NCBI GenBank assembly: GCA_902812455.1
Contig: CADDZH010000022.1
Coordinates: 1 to 56,888, forward strand
DNA: 56,888 nucleotides
Reading direction: 5' to 3'
Origin: Chloroflexota bacterium
GTDB taxonomy: Bacteria > Chloroflexota > Ktedonobacteria > Ktedonobacterales > Ktedonobacteraceae
Made by a program: the position numbers and the translations under genes. The notes beneath the pieces are model-generated. The model was not told the origin of the DNA. It saw only the letters and a program-made list of their open reading frames with translations, and did not search any database. This document shows, one piece after another, positions 8,801-17,002 of this stretch; within the stretch, counting starts at the first letter, position 1; each line of letters starts with the position of its first letter.

Positions 8801-11313
8801 ATTTGCGTATTGGCAATTGGGCGACCAATTGGCACCGTCCAGTCGCGGCTCCCGCGCCGGCACTGCCAGCAGGTTACGTCGATCGAAGCCTCTGTTGGCC
8901 CATACAGGTTATGCAGTTCAACCGCCTCGAAGCGTGAGAAAAAGCGCTCTTGCAGTTCCACCGGCAAGGCTTCCCCGCTGCAGATCACTCGTTTGAGACT
9001 TCTACAACCCTCCAGGTCTGGCTGCTGTAAAAAGGCCTGCAGCATGGAGGGAACAAAGTGTATGGTCGTGATCTGCTGCCCGGCAATCAGCGCAGCCAGG
9101 TAAGCTGGATCCTGGTGGCCGCCAGGCCGGGCGACGACCAGGCGTGCCCCTGTCATGAGCGGCCAGAAGAACTCCCAGACCGAGACATCGAAGCTAAAAG
9201 GCGTCTTTTGCATTACCCGGTCTTCAGGCGTCAGGTGATAGGTTTGCTGCATCCAGTGCAGGCGATTCATCAGCCCGCGATGGATATTCATCACGCCTTT
9301 CGGTTTGCCAGTTGAGCCTGAGGTATAGATCATGTAGGCCAGGTTATCCGGCTGCACGCCGCTCGCAGGGTTAGCATCATACGCTAGCGAGGCCTGCCAG
9401 TCGATATCGGTGTCCAGGCACATGATCGTTGCCTGTTCCATAGCTGGCAATACATCCACGAGCCGCTTCTGCGTGAGCAGGACAGGCAGTTGAGCATCGC
9501 GTATCATGTAATCGAGCCGTTCTGCCGGATATGCCGGATCCAGCGGCACATATGCCCCGCCCGCTTTGAGGATGCCCATAAGGGCAATGACCATCTCAAG
9601 CGAGCGCTCCATACAAACGCCTACCAGCGTCTCCGGCCCTACGCCTAGAGATTGGAGCGTGTGGGCCAACTGGTTAGCCCGGCGGTTCAACTCCTGGTAG
9701 GTGAGCGTCTCGCCTTCAAAAACGACGGCGACCGCCTCTGGCTGCTGTTCTACCTGTGACTCAAACAACTGGTGGACGCAAGTATGTTCAGGATAGTCAC
9801 TCTTTGTATCATTCCATTCAACCAGCAACTGGTGGCGTTCTGCCTGCGATAGCAATGGCAGGTCTGAGACGGGCATTTCTGGATGGGCCACAATGCTTTC
9901 TAGCAAGATCTGGAAATGCTCGCTCATACGTGCAATGGTGGCCTTATCAAAGAGATCGGTATTGTAGCGAATTTCAGCCCAGAGCTGGTCATTGGCTTCG
10001 GACATCCTGAGCGTCAGGTCAAAAGGAGCGCCTTGCTGTCCCAAAGCTATTAGCTCCAGCTTGAGGCGCTCCTGTGCTACGCGGGTTGCTGTCTCGCCCT
10101 GGCCAAACCAGAGCGTCTGCGCGCCTCCCTCGCCATCTTCCAACTGGTGGAACCTATCCCAGACAAACACCGCCTGGAAAAGCGGCGAATAGCTGGGATC
10201 GCGGCGCGGCTGGCGCCGCTCCACAACGAGCGGGAACGGGTAATCTTGATGCTCGAGGGCTCCAATAACTGCGCGGCGCACCTGGCCAAGCAACTGCTGG
10301 AACGTTGGATTGCCAGAAAGATCTGCCCGCAATACGACGGGATTCGTCAGATAACCAATGATTCTTTGCTGATCAGCGCGGCTACGTCCAGCCGCAGGAG
10401 TTCCAACCAGGATATCGTCTTGATCGGTATAGCGGAAGAGAAATACCTGGAATGCTGCCAGCAAGAGCATGTACAGTGTAACTCGCTCTGCAGCGGCAAG
10501 CGCTTTGAGTTGCCCGCGTAATTCCTCGCTCAGTGTAAATCTATGCGCGGCTCCCCGGTAGGTCTGAACCGGTGGCCGGGGTCTATCGGTTGGCAGGCTT
10601 AAGACCGGCAGGTCACCGGCCAATACGCTCTGCCAGTACTCCCAGTGCCGCTCGCCTTCGGGGCCTGCCAGCATCTCAGCCTGCCAGCGGATATAGTCGG
10701 TGTATTGCGCAGTTCCCGTCTCTGGTGGCGCCTGTATACCAAGTTTTTCTGCTGCATACAGGACGGATAACTCATCCATGAGTAGCTCTAACGACCAGAA
10801 ATCTGCCACGATATGGTGAACCACCAGCTCGAGTACACAATCCTGAGGAGTTCGTTCAAACAATATGAGGCGCAGCACAGGCCCTTTTTCCAGGTCAAAC
10901 GGGCGATCAGCCTTCTCTTCCAACTGCTGCTCCAGGCTCTGCTGGCTCCAGTTTGTGGCATCGATCACCTCAAGATGTACCGGCTGCTCTGGATGAAATT
11001 GCTGGACAGGCTCACCATTGCGCGTGGTAAATGTAGCTGTGAGGATAGGATGGCGTTGAACTAATGCCTGCGCCGAGCGTCGCAGCAATGAAATATCGAC
11101 GGCAGAACGAACACGCACCGTATACATGAGGTTGTACGCCGGGCTTTGAGGCGCGAGGCGATGCAGGAACCATAAGGCTCGCTGGCCATGAGAGAGAGGA
11201 AGCCACTCATGGCTAGTCGAATCCTCTCCTTTCCCTGCCCTTTTCCGCAGCAGTTGCGCAAGATACGCTCGCTTTTCTTCAGCCGAAAGATTTGCCAATC
11301 CCTTAGGGATCAT
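5893..11313 (-). CDS. hybrid NRPS: C-A(Ser)-PCP-KASIII-KASIII(inactive)
   Basis: 1806 residues. Domains: condensation about 38-480, with HHIVADFW at 166-173 (the HHxxxDG motif with Phe in place of Gly); adenylation about 505-1010, with YTSGSTGKPKG at 663-673; peptidyl carrier about 1030-1100, with the phosphopantetheine Ser in LGGASIQS; a KASIII/FabH-like ketosynthase about 1136-1480, with Cys1253, His1394 and Asn1431; and a second KASIII-like domain about 1510-1806 with Ala1604, Pro1733 and Ala1762 at those positions. The ten specificity residues read D709 V710 W713 H752 I777 S779 L803 I811 D812 K1005, nearly identical to the EntF serine code. There is no thioesterase or reductase, so the KASIII pair probably handles release or chain extension. 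The start overlaps the FAAL stop by four bases (ATGA). N-acylation of serine by the FAAL-loaded acyl chain is inferred. Confidence 0.93.
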   Translation of the reverse strand: MIPKGLANLSAEEKRAYLAQLLRKRAGKGEDSTSHEWLPLSHGQRALWFLHRLAPQSPAYNLMYTVRVRSAVDISLLRRSAQALVQRHPILTATFTTRNGEPVQQFHPEQPVHLEVIDATNWSQQSLEQQLEEKADRPFDLEKGPVLRLILFERTPQDCVLELVVHHIVADFWSLELLMDELSVLYAAEKLGIQAPPETGTAQYTDYIRWQAEMLAGPEGERHWEYWQSVLAGDLPVLSLPTDRPRPPVQTYRGAAHRFTLSEELRGQLKALAAAERVTLYMLLLAAFQVFLFRYTDQDDILVGTPAAGRSRADQQRIIGYLTNPVVLRADLSGNPTFQQLLGQVRRAVIGALEHQDYPFPLVVERRQPRRDPSYSPLFQAVFVWDRFHQLEDGEGGAQTLWFGQGETATRVAQERLKLELIALGQQGAPFDLTLRMSEANDQLWAEIRYNTDLFDKATIARMSEHFQILLESIVAHPEMPVSDLPLLSQAERHQLLVEWNDTKSDYPEHTCVHQLFESQVEQQPEAVAVVFEGETLTYQELNRRANQLAHTLQSLGVGPETLVGVCMERSLEMVIALMGILKAGGAYVPLDPAYPAERLDYMIRDAQLPVLLTQKRLVDVLPAMEQATIMCLDTDIDWQASLAYDANPASGVQPDNLAYMIYTSGSTGKPKGVMNIHRGLMNRLHWMQQTYHLTPEDRVMQKTPFSFDVSVWEFFWPLMTGARLVVARPGGHQDPAYLAALIAGQQITTIHFVPSMLQAFLQQPDLEGCRSLKRVICSGEALPVELQERFFSRFEAVELHNLYGPTEASIDVTCWQCRRGSRDWTVPIGRPIANTQIYILDRSMQSVPVGVAGELYIGGVGVARGYYNRPELTAEKFVPDPFSNEPGKRLFKTGDLARYRADGAIEFLGRADYQVKIRGFRIELGEIEAVLAEHPSVKEVVVTAREDTPGEKRLVAYLVLEPSLQEKSLFVEELRNYLKQKLPHYMIPAAFVYLDALPLTPNGKVDRKALPAPDMARPNLEKAYVAPRTPVEELLAGIFAQVLGIDKVGIHDNYFDLGGASIQSLQVVAKANEAGLHLTPEMLFEHQTIAELAAVAGTLHDSQVEASQQGAVQTPRTQVQVAPASEAGEPGARNTLIESIGVYLPPKAVTTREILEHCQVPINFPLEQFTGIHSRRMAGETEFSLDLAKKAVEHCLANSKYMPEDIDLLICSNISRCDGPKFQVSFEPSTAVKLIHHFGFSNTVGFDISNACTGMFTATLIIDAFLKAGLIRRGMVVSGEYTTHLTLTAQKEIEGYMDSRLACLTVGDAGAAMILEQAPDNTVGFHELELYTLGRYCYDCIAKATDREHGGAIMFTDSVRVAAVNITQAVSHAAYMLERSGWSPDAIDHIIMHQTSQMSIRDAAREINNHFGREVCGGNKVIYNLAERGNTATTTHLVALMDHILSGEIKSGENVVFGITGSGATIGTGLYTFDDLPDRLRRSASGQKPAKIAATTNADEKRLSSIPTQRARVRVESVGTIPEGAQVKKEGLELARLAAEACLERSSYSRKDIDLLIYTGVYRDEFLSEPAIASIVEGLLHMNDTIESQQDKKTFAFDLLNGAVGFLNACHVATGMIQANKMNNAMVVASEIENNALSRPAELLGIAQVGSAIILDKSAGGKTGFGNFVFKYCTEYLEAYISYTRQQHGKTWIHHEKAADIESYYLRCIRKAVSELLALEQLELSQVNIVLPPQISAPFIDRLSEELELGRERFVDVTQGADLFTSSLPYALQYVRERGLAKPGDIGLMICVGSGIQVGCAVYYF

Positions 11314-13760
11314 TCCAAGCTCTCCTTTTCCACGAGCTGGCTGAGCAGGACATCTACCTCATCGTCCGAAAGCCGATCCAGTTCTGCCAGCAACTGTTCT
11401 GCCTCCTGCGCGCTGAATCCGGGAGTATCATCTGTCTCCTTGCTCGCCTCAGCCTGCTCATCCTCCGCGATCTGGCCAAGCAGCGCATCGATTTCTGCAT
11501 CCGAGAGTTGATCCAATCTCATCAACAGTTGTTCAGCTTCATGCGAACCAATCTCGTTCGCCAACCCATTGCTCATAACGTGCTGGCCATCCACATGCCC
11601 ATCCTGCCCAGCTCTATCCACCTGTGCTGTATTTGATTGAGATGAGCCTGCCGGCTCCAACTGCTCGAGCAACCGGGCAGCAAATTGACTGATGCTCGGT
11701 TCCTCAAGGAAGATGGCGATGGGCACCTCCACTGCCAGCTCCGCCTCGATCCAGCCCTTTAGCTCCATAGCCGTTAAGGAATCGAGTCCCAGGCTGTTGA
11801 GAGGACGCTCTACATCCAGCCCGGCAAGAGACAATTTCAGCGAAGCAGCTATTTTATCCCGCATGTAGTTCTCCAGGAGGCGCTGGCGTTCTGGTGGGGC
11901 GGTCTGGAGCAATTCCTCGCGGATACTCCTGCTGCGGTCTTCTATGGCTGCTGTGGCAGGTAAACCATCTTGATCCTGGAAGGAAGCTTCCTGCCAGCTC
12001 TCTTCAAGAGGCAGTGTCCATTCTCCCACAATTTCCAGATCGCGAGCCAGGTATTTCTCGCGGCAGGCACGGCGTTGCAGCTTGCCGCTGGACGTTTTTG
12101 GAATGCTGCCGGTCTTAATGAGTGCGACGGCGTAAACTTGCAGTTCGTGCTCTTCTGCTACGGCCCGGCGGATGCTCTCGGCCACCTCGTGCACATCCAC
12201 ATTCCAGTAGCGTCTTTCAACTTCCTGCACAATCACAAGTCGCTCTTCGCCCTGCGCCTCTATGGAAAAGGCCACGCCGCAGCCAGGTCGTAGCGCCGGG
12301 TGGCTCTGCTCTACCGTGAGTTCAATATCCTGCGGGTAGTAGTTGCGACCGCGAATGATGATCAGGTCTTTCAAGCGACCGGTGATGAATAACTCTCCAT
12401 CCTGCAAGAATCCGAGATCGCCCGTGCGCAAGAAGGGGCCTTCGCCGGTGTCTGCCAGGTAGGCCTGGAAGGTTTCCTTCGTCTCCTGGGGCCGCTGCCA
12501 GTAGCCCTGAGCTACACTTGGCCCGCTAATCCATACCTCTCCTACCTCGTCAGGCTGGCATGCCCGCAAGGTCTCCGGATTCGCTATGACGATCTTCTGC
12601 CCTCGTACCGTCTTCCCGCATGATACAAAGGTGCGCACATCTTTCTCTCCGCTGGTCGCTTCGACCACACGGTTATGGGCAAGCGCCTCGGCCTGCAAGG
12701 TGCGCACGACGGGGAATCTATCCCGCTCTCCTCCTGTAGCCATCAGCGACGCCTCTGCCAGCCCATAGCAGGGATAAAAGGCTTCTTTACGAAAGCCACA
12801 GGAGGCAAAGGTTTCTGCAAAGCGCTCTAAGGTTTCGAGCCGGATAGGCTCAGCGCCATTGAAGGCCAGCTTCCAACGTCTCAGATCGAGCTTTTCCTTC
12901 TGCTCAGGCGTGATCTTGCGGCAGCAAAGCTCATAGGCAAAGTTCGGCCCACCGCTCATGGTCGCTCCCGTATCCGAGACGGCTTGCAACCAGCGGATGG
13001 GGCGCTGCAAGAAGGCTACCGGTGACATGATGATATCGTGGGCGCCAGAGTAGATGGTCTCCAGGATCATGCCTATCAGGCCCATATCATGGTAAGGAGG
13101 AAGCCAGTTCACTCCACTGGTCTCAGGTGTAACGCCGAAATACTCGTAAATCATGGACATGTTGTACAGGAGATTACTATGGGTGAGCATGACCCCTTTC
13201 GGCAGGCCTGTTGACCCCGAAGTATACTGGATAAAAGCAAGCGTATCGCCGGTTATTGCCGGTTCCTGCCACTTACCTGCCGCGTCGTCCTCAATACTAT
13301 CGGTTGTAAGAAGAGGGGTTGTGGATAATTCCTCTTGAGCCAGGGCAAACAAATTCTCAACTGCTGATGTAAGCGATGAGACGGTGAGCACCACCGAGGG
13401 TTGAACATCTTTCACAATTGTGCGCAACTTCTCCAGGCTGCGCTTTGTACGTGTTTGAGGAGGATAGGTAGGAACAGCAATAATGCCAGCATACTGGCAG
13501 CCCAAAAAAGCTACGATAAATTCCGGAGCCGAGGGATACACCAGAAGAGCGCGCGCATCACCTCCTACACATGCTTGCAGGCGGGCGCCGATAGCGCGGG
13601 CCTTCCGATCCAGTTCACCATAGGTCAGGTGCACCTCTGGCGTTTCCCCATCACTTAGAAAGGTAAATGCCCACTTATCGGGATGCAAAGATGCTCTCCG
13701 CTGGAGAAGCTCGACCAGTGTAGTAGATTCAAAAGGCGAAGCGGAATAGTTTGTGTCCAA
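11310..13760 (-). CDS. fatty acyl-AMP ligase with C-terminal ACP and tandem docking-like tail
   Basis: 816 residues. Residues about 10-590 form an acyl-adenylating enzyme of the FAAL type (TSGSTGLPKGVMLTH; NWLPPYHDMGLIG; C-terminal TSSGKLQRRACR). The next domain is an acyl carrier with LGLDSL; Ser661 is the phosphopantetheine site. FAALs activate free fatty acids as acyl-AMP and load them onto a carrier protein, which starts lipopeptide and polyketide pathways. The last 88 residues contain two copies of a helix of the pattern EAEQLLxxLDxLSDxExDxLL (about 741-768 and 786-813), likely contact points for the next enzyme. The start codon is TTG at 13758-13760 with only a weak upstream AGG. This is the first gene of the five-gene operon. 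Confidence 0.92.
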   Translation of the reverse strand: MDTNYSASPFESTTLVELLQRRASLHPDKWAFTFLSDGETPEVHLTYGELDRKARAIGARLQACVGGDARALLVYPSAPEFIVAFLGCQYAGIIAVPTYPPQTRTKRSLEKLRTIVKDVQPSVVLTVSSLTSAVENLFALAQEELSTTPLLTTDSIEDDAAGKWQEPAITGDTLAFIQYTSGSTGLPKGVMLTHSNLLYNMSMIYEYFGVTPETSGVNWLPPYHDMGLIGMILETIYSGAHDIIMSPVAFLQRPIRWLQAVSDTGATMSGGPNFAYELCCRKITPEQKEKLDLRRWKLAFNGAEPIRLETLERFAETFASCGFRKEAFYPCYGLAEASLMATGGERDRFPVVRTLQAEALAHNRVVEATSGEKDVRTFVSCGKTVRGQKIVIANPETLRACQPDEVGEVWISGPSVAQGYWQRPQETKETFQAYLADTGEGPFLRTGDLGFLQDGELFITGRLKDLIIIRGRNYYPQDIELTVEQSHPALRPGCGVAFSIEAQGEERLVIVQEVERRYWNVDVHEVAESIRRAVAEEHELQVYAVALIKTGSIPKTSSGKLQRRACREKYLARDLEIVGEWTLPLEESWQEASFQDQDGLPATAAIEDRSRSIREELLQTAPPERQRLLENYMRDKIAASLKLSLAGLDVERPLNSLGLDSLTAMELKGWIEAELAVEVPIAIFLEEPSISQFAARLLEQLEPAGSSQSNTAQVDRAGQDGHVDGQHVMSNGLANEIGSHEAEQLLMRLDQLSDAEIDALLGQIAEDEQAEASKETDDTPGFSAQEAEQLLAELDRLSDDEVDVLLSQLVEKESLE

Positions 13761-13914
13761 TTGTTAACTTTACCTGCCTGTGCTTACAAACTTGACCGAC
13801 CTTACGAAATACCGCGCTACAATGCCAATGTATCTATCCACTTTTGGCAAAAAGATACTTTCCTCCCACATGCAAGCCCTCAAACGTTGAGTTATGCTGG
13901 ACAAAGCCTTAAAA

Positions 13915-14030
13915 CTTATTCGAAAACCTGGCCTCCACAAGGGAGGCCACTACATCTCACAGCCCCCGATGAAGCGTAATGTAGTAACCCCCCTTGTGGG
14001 AGTCAGGCCATCATCCGGTTTTCGGATAAG
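13915..14030. repeat. large imperfect inverted repeat (MITE-like or structured element)
   Basis: Left arm 13915-13955 (CTTATTCGAAAACC ... GGCCACTACAT) pairs with right arm 13979-14030 (ATGTAGTAACC ... GGTTTTCGGATAAG). The arms are complementary over most of their length with one six-base and some smaller gaps. Both arms also contain a local hairpin around CCACAAGGG. It fills the divergent space between the FAAL operon and the KARI-like gene. A shorter relative with the core CCTGGCCTCC...GGCCACTACA lies at 32571-32632. No coding potential was seen. Confidence 0.75.
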
Positions 14031-14210
14031 CCTTAGTCTCCCCCACTACCGGCCGGTACATACCCCGAAATATATACAAAACCTATTTACTGCAAGGATA
14101 TCTTATACCTTTGTCATTTGTCAAGTATGATAATGCCCTGGCCCTCCACTCTCATGCCAAAAATGCAGGATTCTTGCAGGTTTTGTCGCCATGTGCTAGC
14201 ATGTTTCATC

Positions 14211-15221
14211 ATGAGTACACGGATATACTACGATAGCGATGCAGACCTATCCATTGTCCGGTCGAGGAAACTTGCCTTTATTGGCTATGGCAACCAGGGA
14301 GCGGCGCAAGCGCAAAATTTGCGCGACAGCGGGGTTCGGGAGATCATTATCGGCAACCGTGAGGATGCTTATAAAGAGGCAGCGCTAGCTGATGGCTTTC
14401 AAGTTGTCCCCATTCCTGAAGCGGCAACCTGGGGAGACGTCGTCTTCCTGCTCATTCCTGACGAAGAGCAACCACAGGTATTTGGCGAGCAAATTGCGCC
14501 CTACCTCAAGCCGGGTTCGGCGCTTGTTGTGGCCTCTGGCTACAACATCGCCTTCAAACTGCTTGATGTCCCCGCATTCGTGTCTATCATTATGGTCGCC
14601 CCGCGCATGATTGGCGCTGGCGTGCGCGATCGCTTCCTGAGAGGGTTGCCTTATCCCTGTTTCGTCTCGGTCGAACGCGATATAAGCGGCGATGCTCTTC
14701 CCCTGGCGTTGTCGATTGCACGTGGCATTGGTGCGACGAGGGGCGGTGCGATCCAGTCATCAGCGCTTGAAGAAGCGGCGCTTGACCTCTTCTCTGAGCA
14801 GGCGATCTGGCCGCAAATCCTCATGGTGCTGCAAACAGCTTATGAGGTGCTGCACCAGGCCGGCTTCAGTGACGAGGCTATCCTATACGAGATGTACCTG
14901 TCCAAAGAACCTGCGGAAGTCTTTGAGCGCATTGCTGAACAGGGCTTATTTGGGCAGCTCACGCTCCATTCTCACACAAGCCAGTACGGGCAGTTGCGCG
15001 CCCTGGCGGCAGGAAATCGAGCATTGCTCCGCGAGCAGTTCAGGCATATCTTAGAGGACGATATTCTTTCTGGCGAGTTCGCCCGCGAATGGTCAGACGT
15101 CCAGGCTAAGGGCCTGGAACGCCTGGAACAGATGCGAGCCGCGGTTTTGGCAAGCCCCATAGCTCGCGCGGAGTCGGAAGTGTTGGGCAAGGGAGAGCTT
15201 AACTCTCAAGGTGAGCCGTAA
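14211..15221 (+). CDS. ketol-acid reductoisomerase-like reductase with altered active site
   Basis: About 336 residues from ATG 14211, the usual class I KARI length; an upstream in-frame ATG at 14118 would add residues unlike the family. The N-terminal Rossmann domain has FIGYGNQGAAQAQ at residues 23-35. The C-terminal knotted domain keeps the metal-binding LDLFSEQ (Asp and Glu) and an SHTSQYG region. Two normally invariant positions differ: AHG reads ASG (Ser109 for His), and APKGPGH reads APRMIGA (Arg132 for Lys). It is therefore unlikely to be the housekeeping ilvC and no other branched-chain synthesis gene is nearby. It is divergent from the lipid operon and could be a reductase recruited to it. 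The 3' end overlaps the OsmC gene by 23 bases. Confidence 0.8.
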   Translation: MSTRIYYDSDADLSIVRSRKLAFIGYGNQGAAQAQNLRDSGVREIIIGNREDAYKEAALADGFQVVPIPEAATWGDVVFLLIPDEEQPQVFGEQIAPYLKPGSALVVASGYNIAFKLLDVPAFVSIIMVAPRMIGAGVRDRFLRGLPYPCFVSVERDISGDALPLALSIARGIGATRGGAIQSSALEEAALDLFSEQAIWPQILMVLQTAYEVLHQAGFSDEAILYEMYLSKEPAEVFERIAEQGLFGQLTLHSHTSQYGQLRALAAGNRALLREQFRHILEDDILSGEFAREWSDVQAKGLERLEQMRAAVLASPIARAESEVLGKGELNSQGEP

Positions 15222-15642
15222 GCTGGATCTGGACATTGTTGCGCAGCGCATTTGAAACCGGGCAGCCCTGCTCGGCCTGCCGGGTAGCTTTTTCAAAGCC
15301 TGCTGCGTCTAGCCCGGGCACCCTGCCCCGAACGTCGAGGCGCATGGTCGTTATCTTGAACCCGCTCTCGACTTGCTCAAATGTACAGGTTGCGTCAACC
15401 ACTAATCTTTCGGCAGGAGTGCCGCCTGTAGCCAGCGTATGCGAGAGAGCCATGGCATAGCAGCCCGCATGAGCAGCAGCTATCAACTCCTCCGGGCTGG
15501 TTTTGCCATCCGAGCGTTCCGTGCGCGAAGCCCATGTGATAGGCACCGGGCCAAAGGCGCCGCTCTTCACGCTCGCCACGCCGCTTCCATGAATGAGGTC
15601 TCCTTGCCATGTTACCTCAGCGCTTCGTTCTGCTTTTACCAT
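15199..15642 (-). CDS. OsmC/Ohr-family peroxidase
   Basis: 147 residues, matching the OsmC family in length and in both reactive cysteines: Cys61 in AHAGCYAMALS and Cys127 in EQGCPVSNAL. These enzymes reduce organic hydroperoxides using a Cys-Cys redox pair in a swapped dimer. The N-terminus (MVKAERSAEVTWQGDL) fits the OsmC rather than the Ohr subgroup. The start codon follows AGGAGGAAC closely. It converges on the KARI-like gene with a 23-base overlap. No regulator is adjacent. Confidence 0.92.
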   Translation of the reverse strand: MVKAERSAEVTWQGDLIHGSGVASVKSGAFGPVPITWASRTERSDGKTSPEELIAAAHAGCYAMALSHTLATGGTPAERLVVDATCTFEQVESGFKITTMRLDVRGRVPGLDAAGFEKATRQAEQGCPVSNALRNNVQIQLTAHLES

Positions 15643-15765
15643 CGCTGTTCCTCCTTTAAGTAAGAAATAAAATTGTAAGAAGTTGTTATAACTATGTTAC
15701 CAGAAAGCACATATAAGATCATATCCGGGTAACCTTCGCAAGTCAACGTCCACCATTCGTCTATC

Positions 15766-16866
15766 TCACCCCCACCAGAACGAGACCGCGATAATACCAT
15801 ACAAGCCCATGAGAACCAGCCCTTCGAGCCATGTCGATTCGCCGTCATATGTGATCAGGGCGCTTACGAGAGCCGTAAGTCCTAAAGCCGCTACCAGAAG
15901 CGGGTCCAGCACAAGCGTCAGGTGTGTGCCTCCTATCAGGAGGCTGAGCAACACAAGCACAGGGATCAAGCCTAAAGCGACCTGCAGCGAGCTGTTCAGG
16001 ATGACGCTGATCGCGTAATCCGACAGATTGCGCGCGGCGAACTGGACGCCCACGACGTTTTCCACAGCATTGCCGGCGAGCGCCACTATAACCAGGCCGG
16101 TAAAAGCCTGGGAGATATGCAGGAAGGTGATCGCCGGTGTCAGGGCGGCCACAAACCAGTCCGAGACGAAAGCTGAGCCTATTCCCGCGCCGATTAATAT
16201 CGCTGTGGCCAGCCAGAGCGGCCAGGAATGAGGCGCCGGTACAGACTCTTCCAGCTCCTCAGAAACGCTTTGAGGAGCTCCCCGCATGGACATAGGAATG
16301 CTGGCGATAAAGACTGCCAGGAGGATGAGCGCGCAAGCGATGCTGAGGCCTTCTTCATGCCCGGCGGCAGGAGTATGCAGCCGGGAAACGAGCGTAGGTA
16401 CTGCCAGCGCAGCCACGGCCAGCAGGGTAAGCACGGCTATCATACGTGGCGATTCGGAGGCAAAGCGCTGGGTGCCATTACGCAGGCCGCCGACAAAGAA
16501 TGCCAGGCCAAGCACGAACAGGCTATTGCCCAGGATAGAACCAATGAGCGCCGCCTGAACAACTTCGACAAGCCCTGCTCGCAGCGCAAAAATGCCCACA
16601 AATAATTCCGGTAAATTGCCGAGCGCCGATTGCAGGACACCCGTCGCTCCTGCTCCAAGACGCGCCCCAAGCTGGTTTGTGGCTTCACCCACCAGTTCGG
16701 CAAGCAGCGCGAGGGCGGCCCCTGAGACGACAAAGATGAGAACCGCATTAGCCTGCGCGGCTGTGAGAATAGCCGACAGCAGGCTCAAGGCAAGCGTTCC
16801 GGCAATGATGAGCCATTCTTTCCGGCTCAGTAGCGTGCCTACCTTTCTCAAGGCAATACGTGACAC
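15766..16866 (-). CDS. cation/proton (Ca2+/H+-type) exchanger, CaCA family
   Basis: 366 residues with about eleven hydrophobic segments in two homologous halves. Each half has its alpha-repeat: GNLPELFVG in the first and GNAVENVVG in the second, with the acidic residues that coordinate the transported cation in CAX/ChaA exchangers. EATNQLGARLGAG is also typical of the first half. The start appears to be GTG at 16864-16866. It exchanges a divalent or monovalent cation for protons across the cytoplasmic membrane; the exact ion is not determined by the sequence. It stands alone on this strand between OsmC and a divergent receiver gene. Confidence 0.88.
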   Translation of the reverse strand: MSRIALRKVGTLLSRKEWLIIAGTLALSLLSAILTAAQANAVLIFVVSGAALALLAELVGEATNQLGARLGAGATGVLQSALGNLPELFVGIFALRAGLVEVVQAALIGSILGNSLFVLGLAFFVGGLRNGTQRFASESPRMIAVLTLLAVAALAVPTLVSRLHTPAAGHEEGLSIACALILLAVFIASIPMSMRGAPQSVSEELEESVPAPHSWPLWLATAILIGAGIGSAFVSDWFVAALTPAITFLHISQAFTGLVIVALAGNAVENVVGVQFAARNLSDYAISVILNSSLQVALGLIPVLVLLSLLIGGTHLTLVLDPLLVAALGLTALVSALITYDGESTWLEGLVLMGLYGIIAVSFWWG

Positions 16867-17002
16867 CTATGCTACTCCTGTTTTGTAAGGGCTATACATG
16901 TGTAACCAATGACGCTTGATACCCGTTACATTAACATACCACATAGTTTTGCTCATGCACTCGATCTGTGACAGAGAGGAAGGATCTAGGAAGGAAGAGA
17001 GC

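Noticed and set aside
14118..14210. Upstream start for the KARI-like protein
   Set aside because: The 31 extra residues are Cys/Met-rich and unlike the family, and ATG 14211 gives the normal length.
14211..15221. Annotation as housekeeping ilvC
   Set aside because: Two catalytic residues are replaced and no ilvB/ilvN/leu genes are adjacent.
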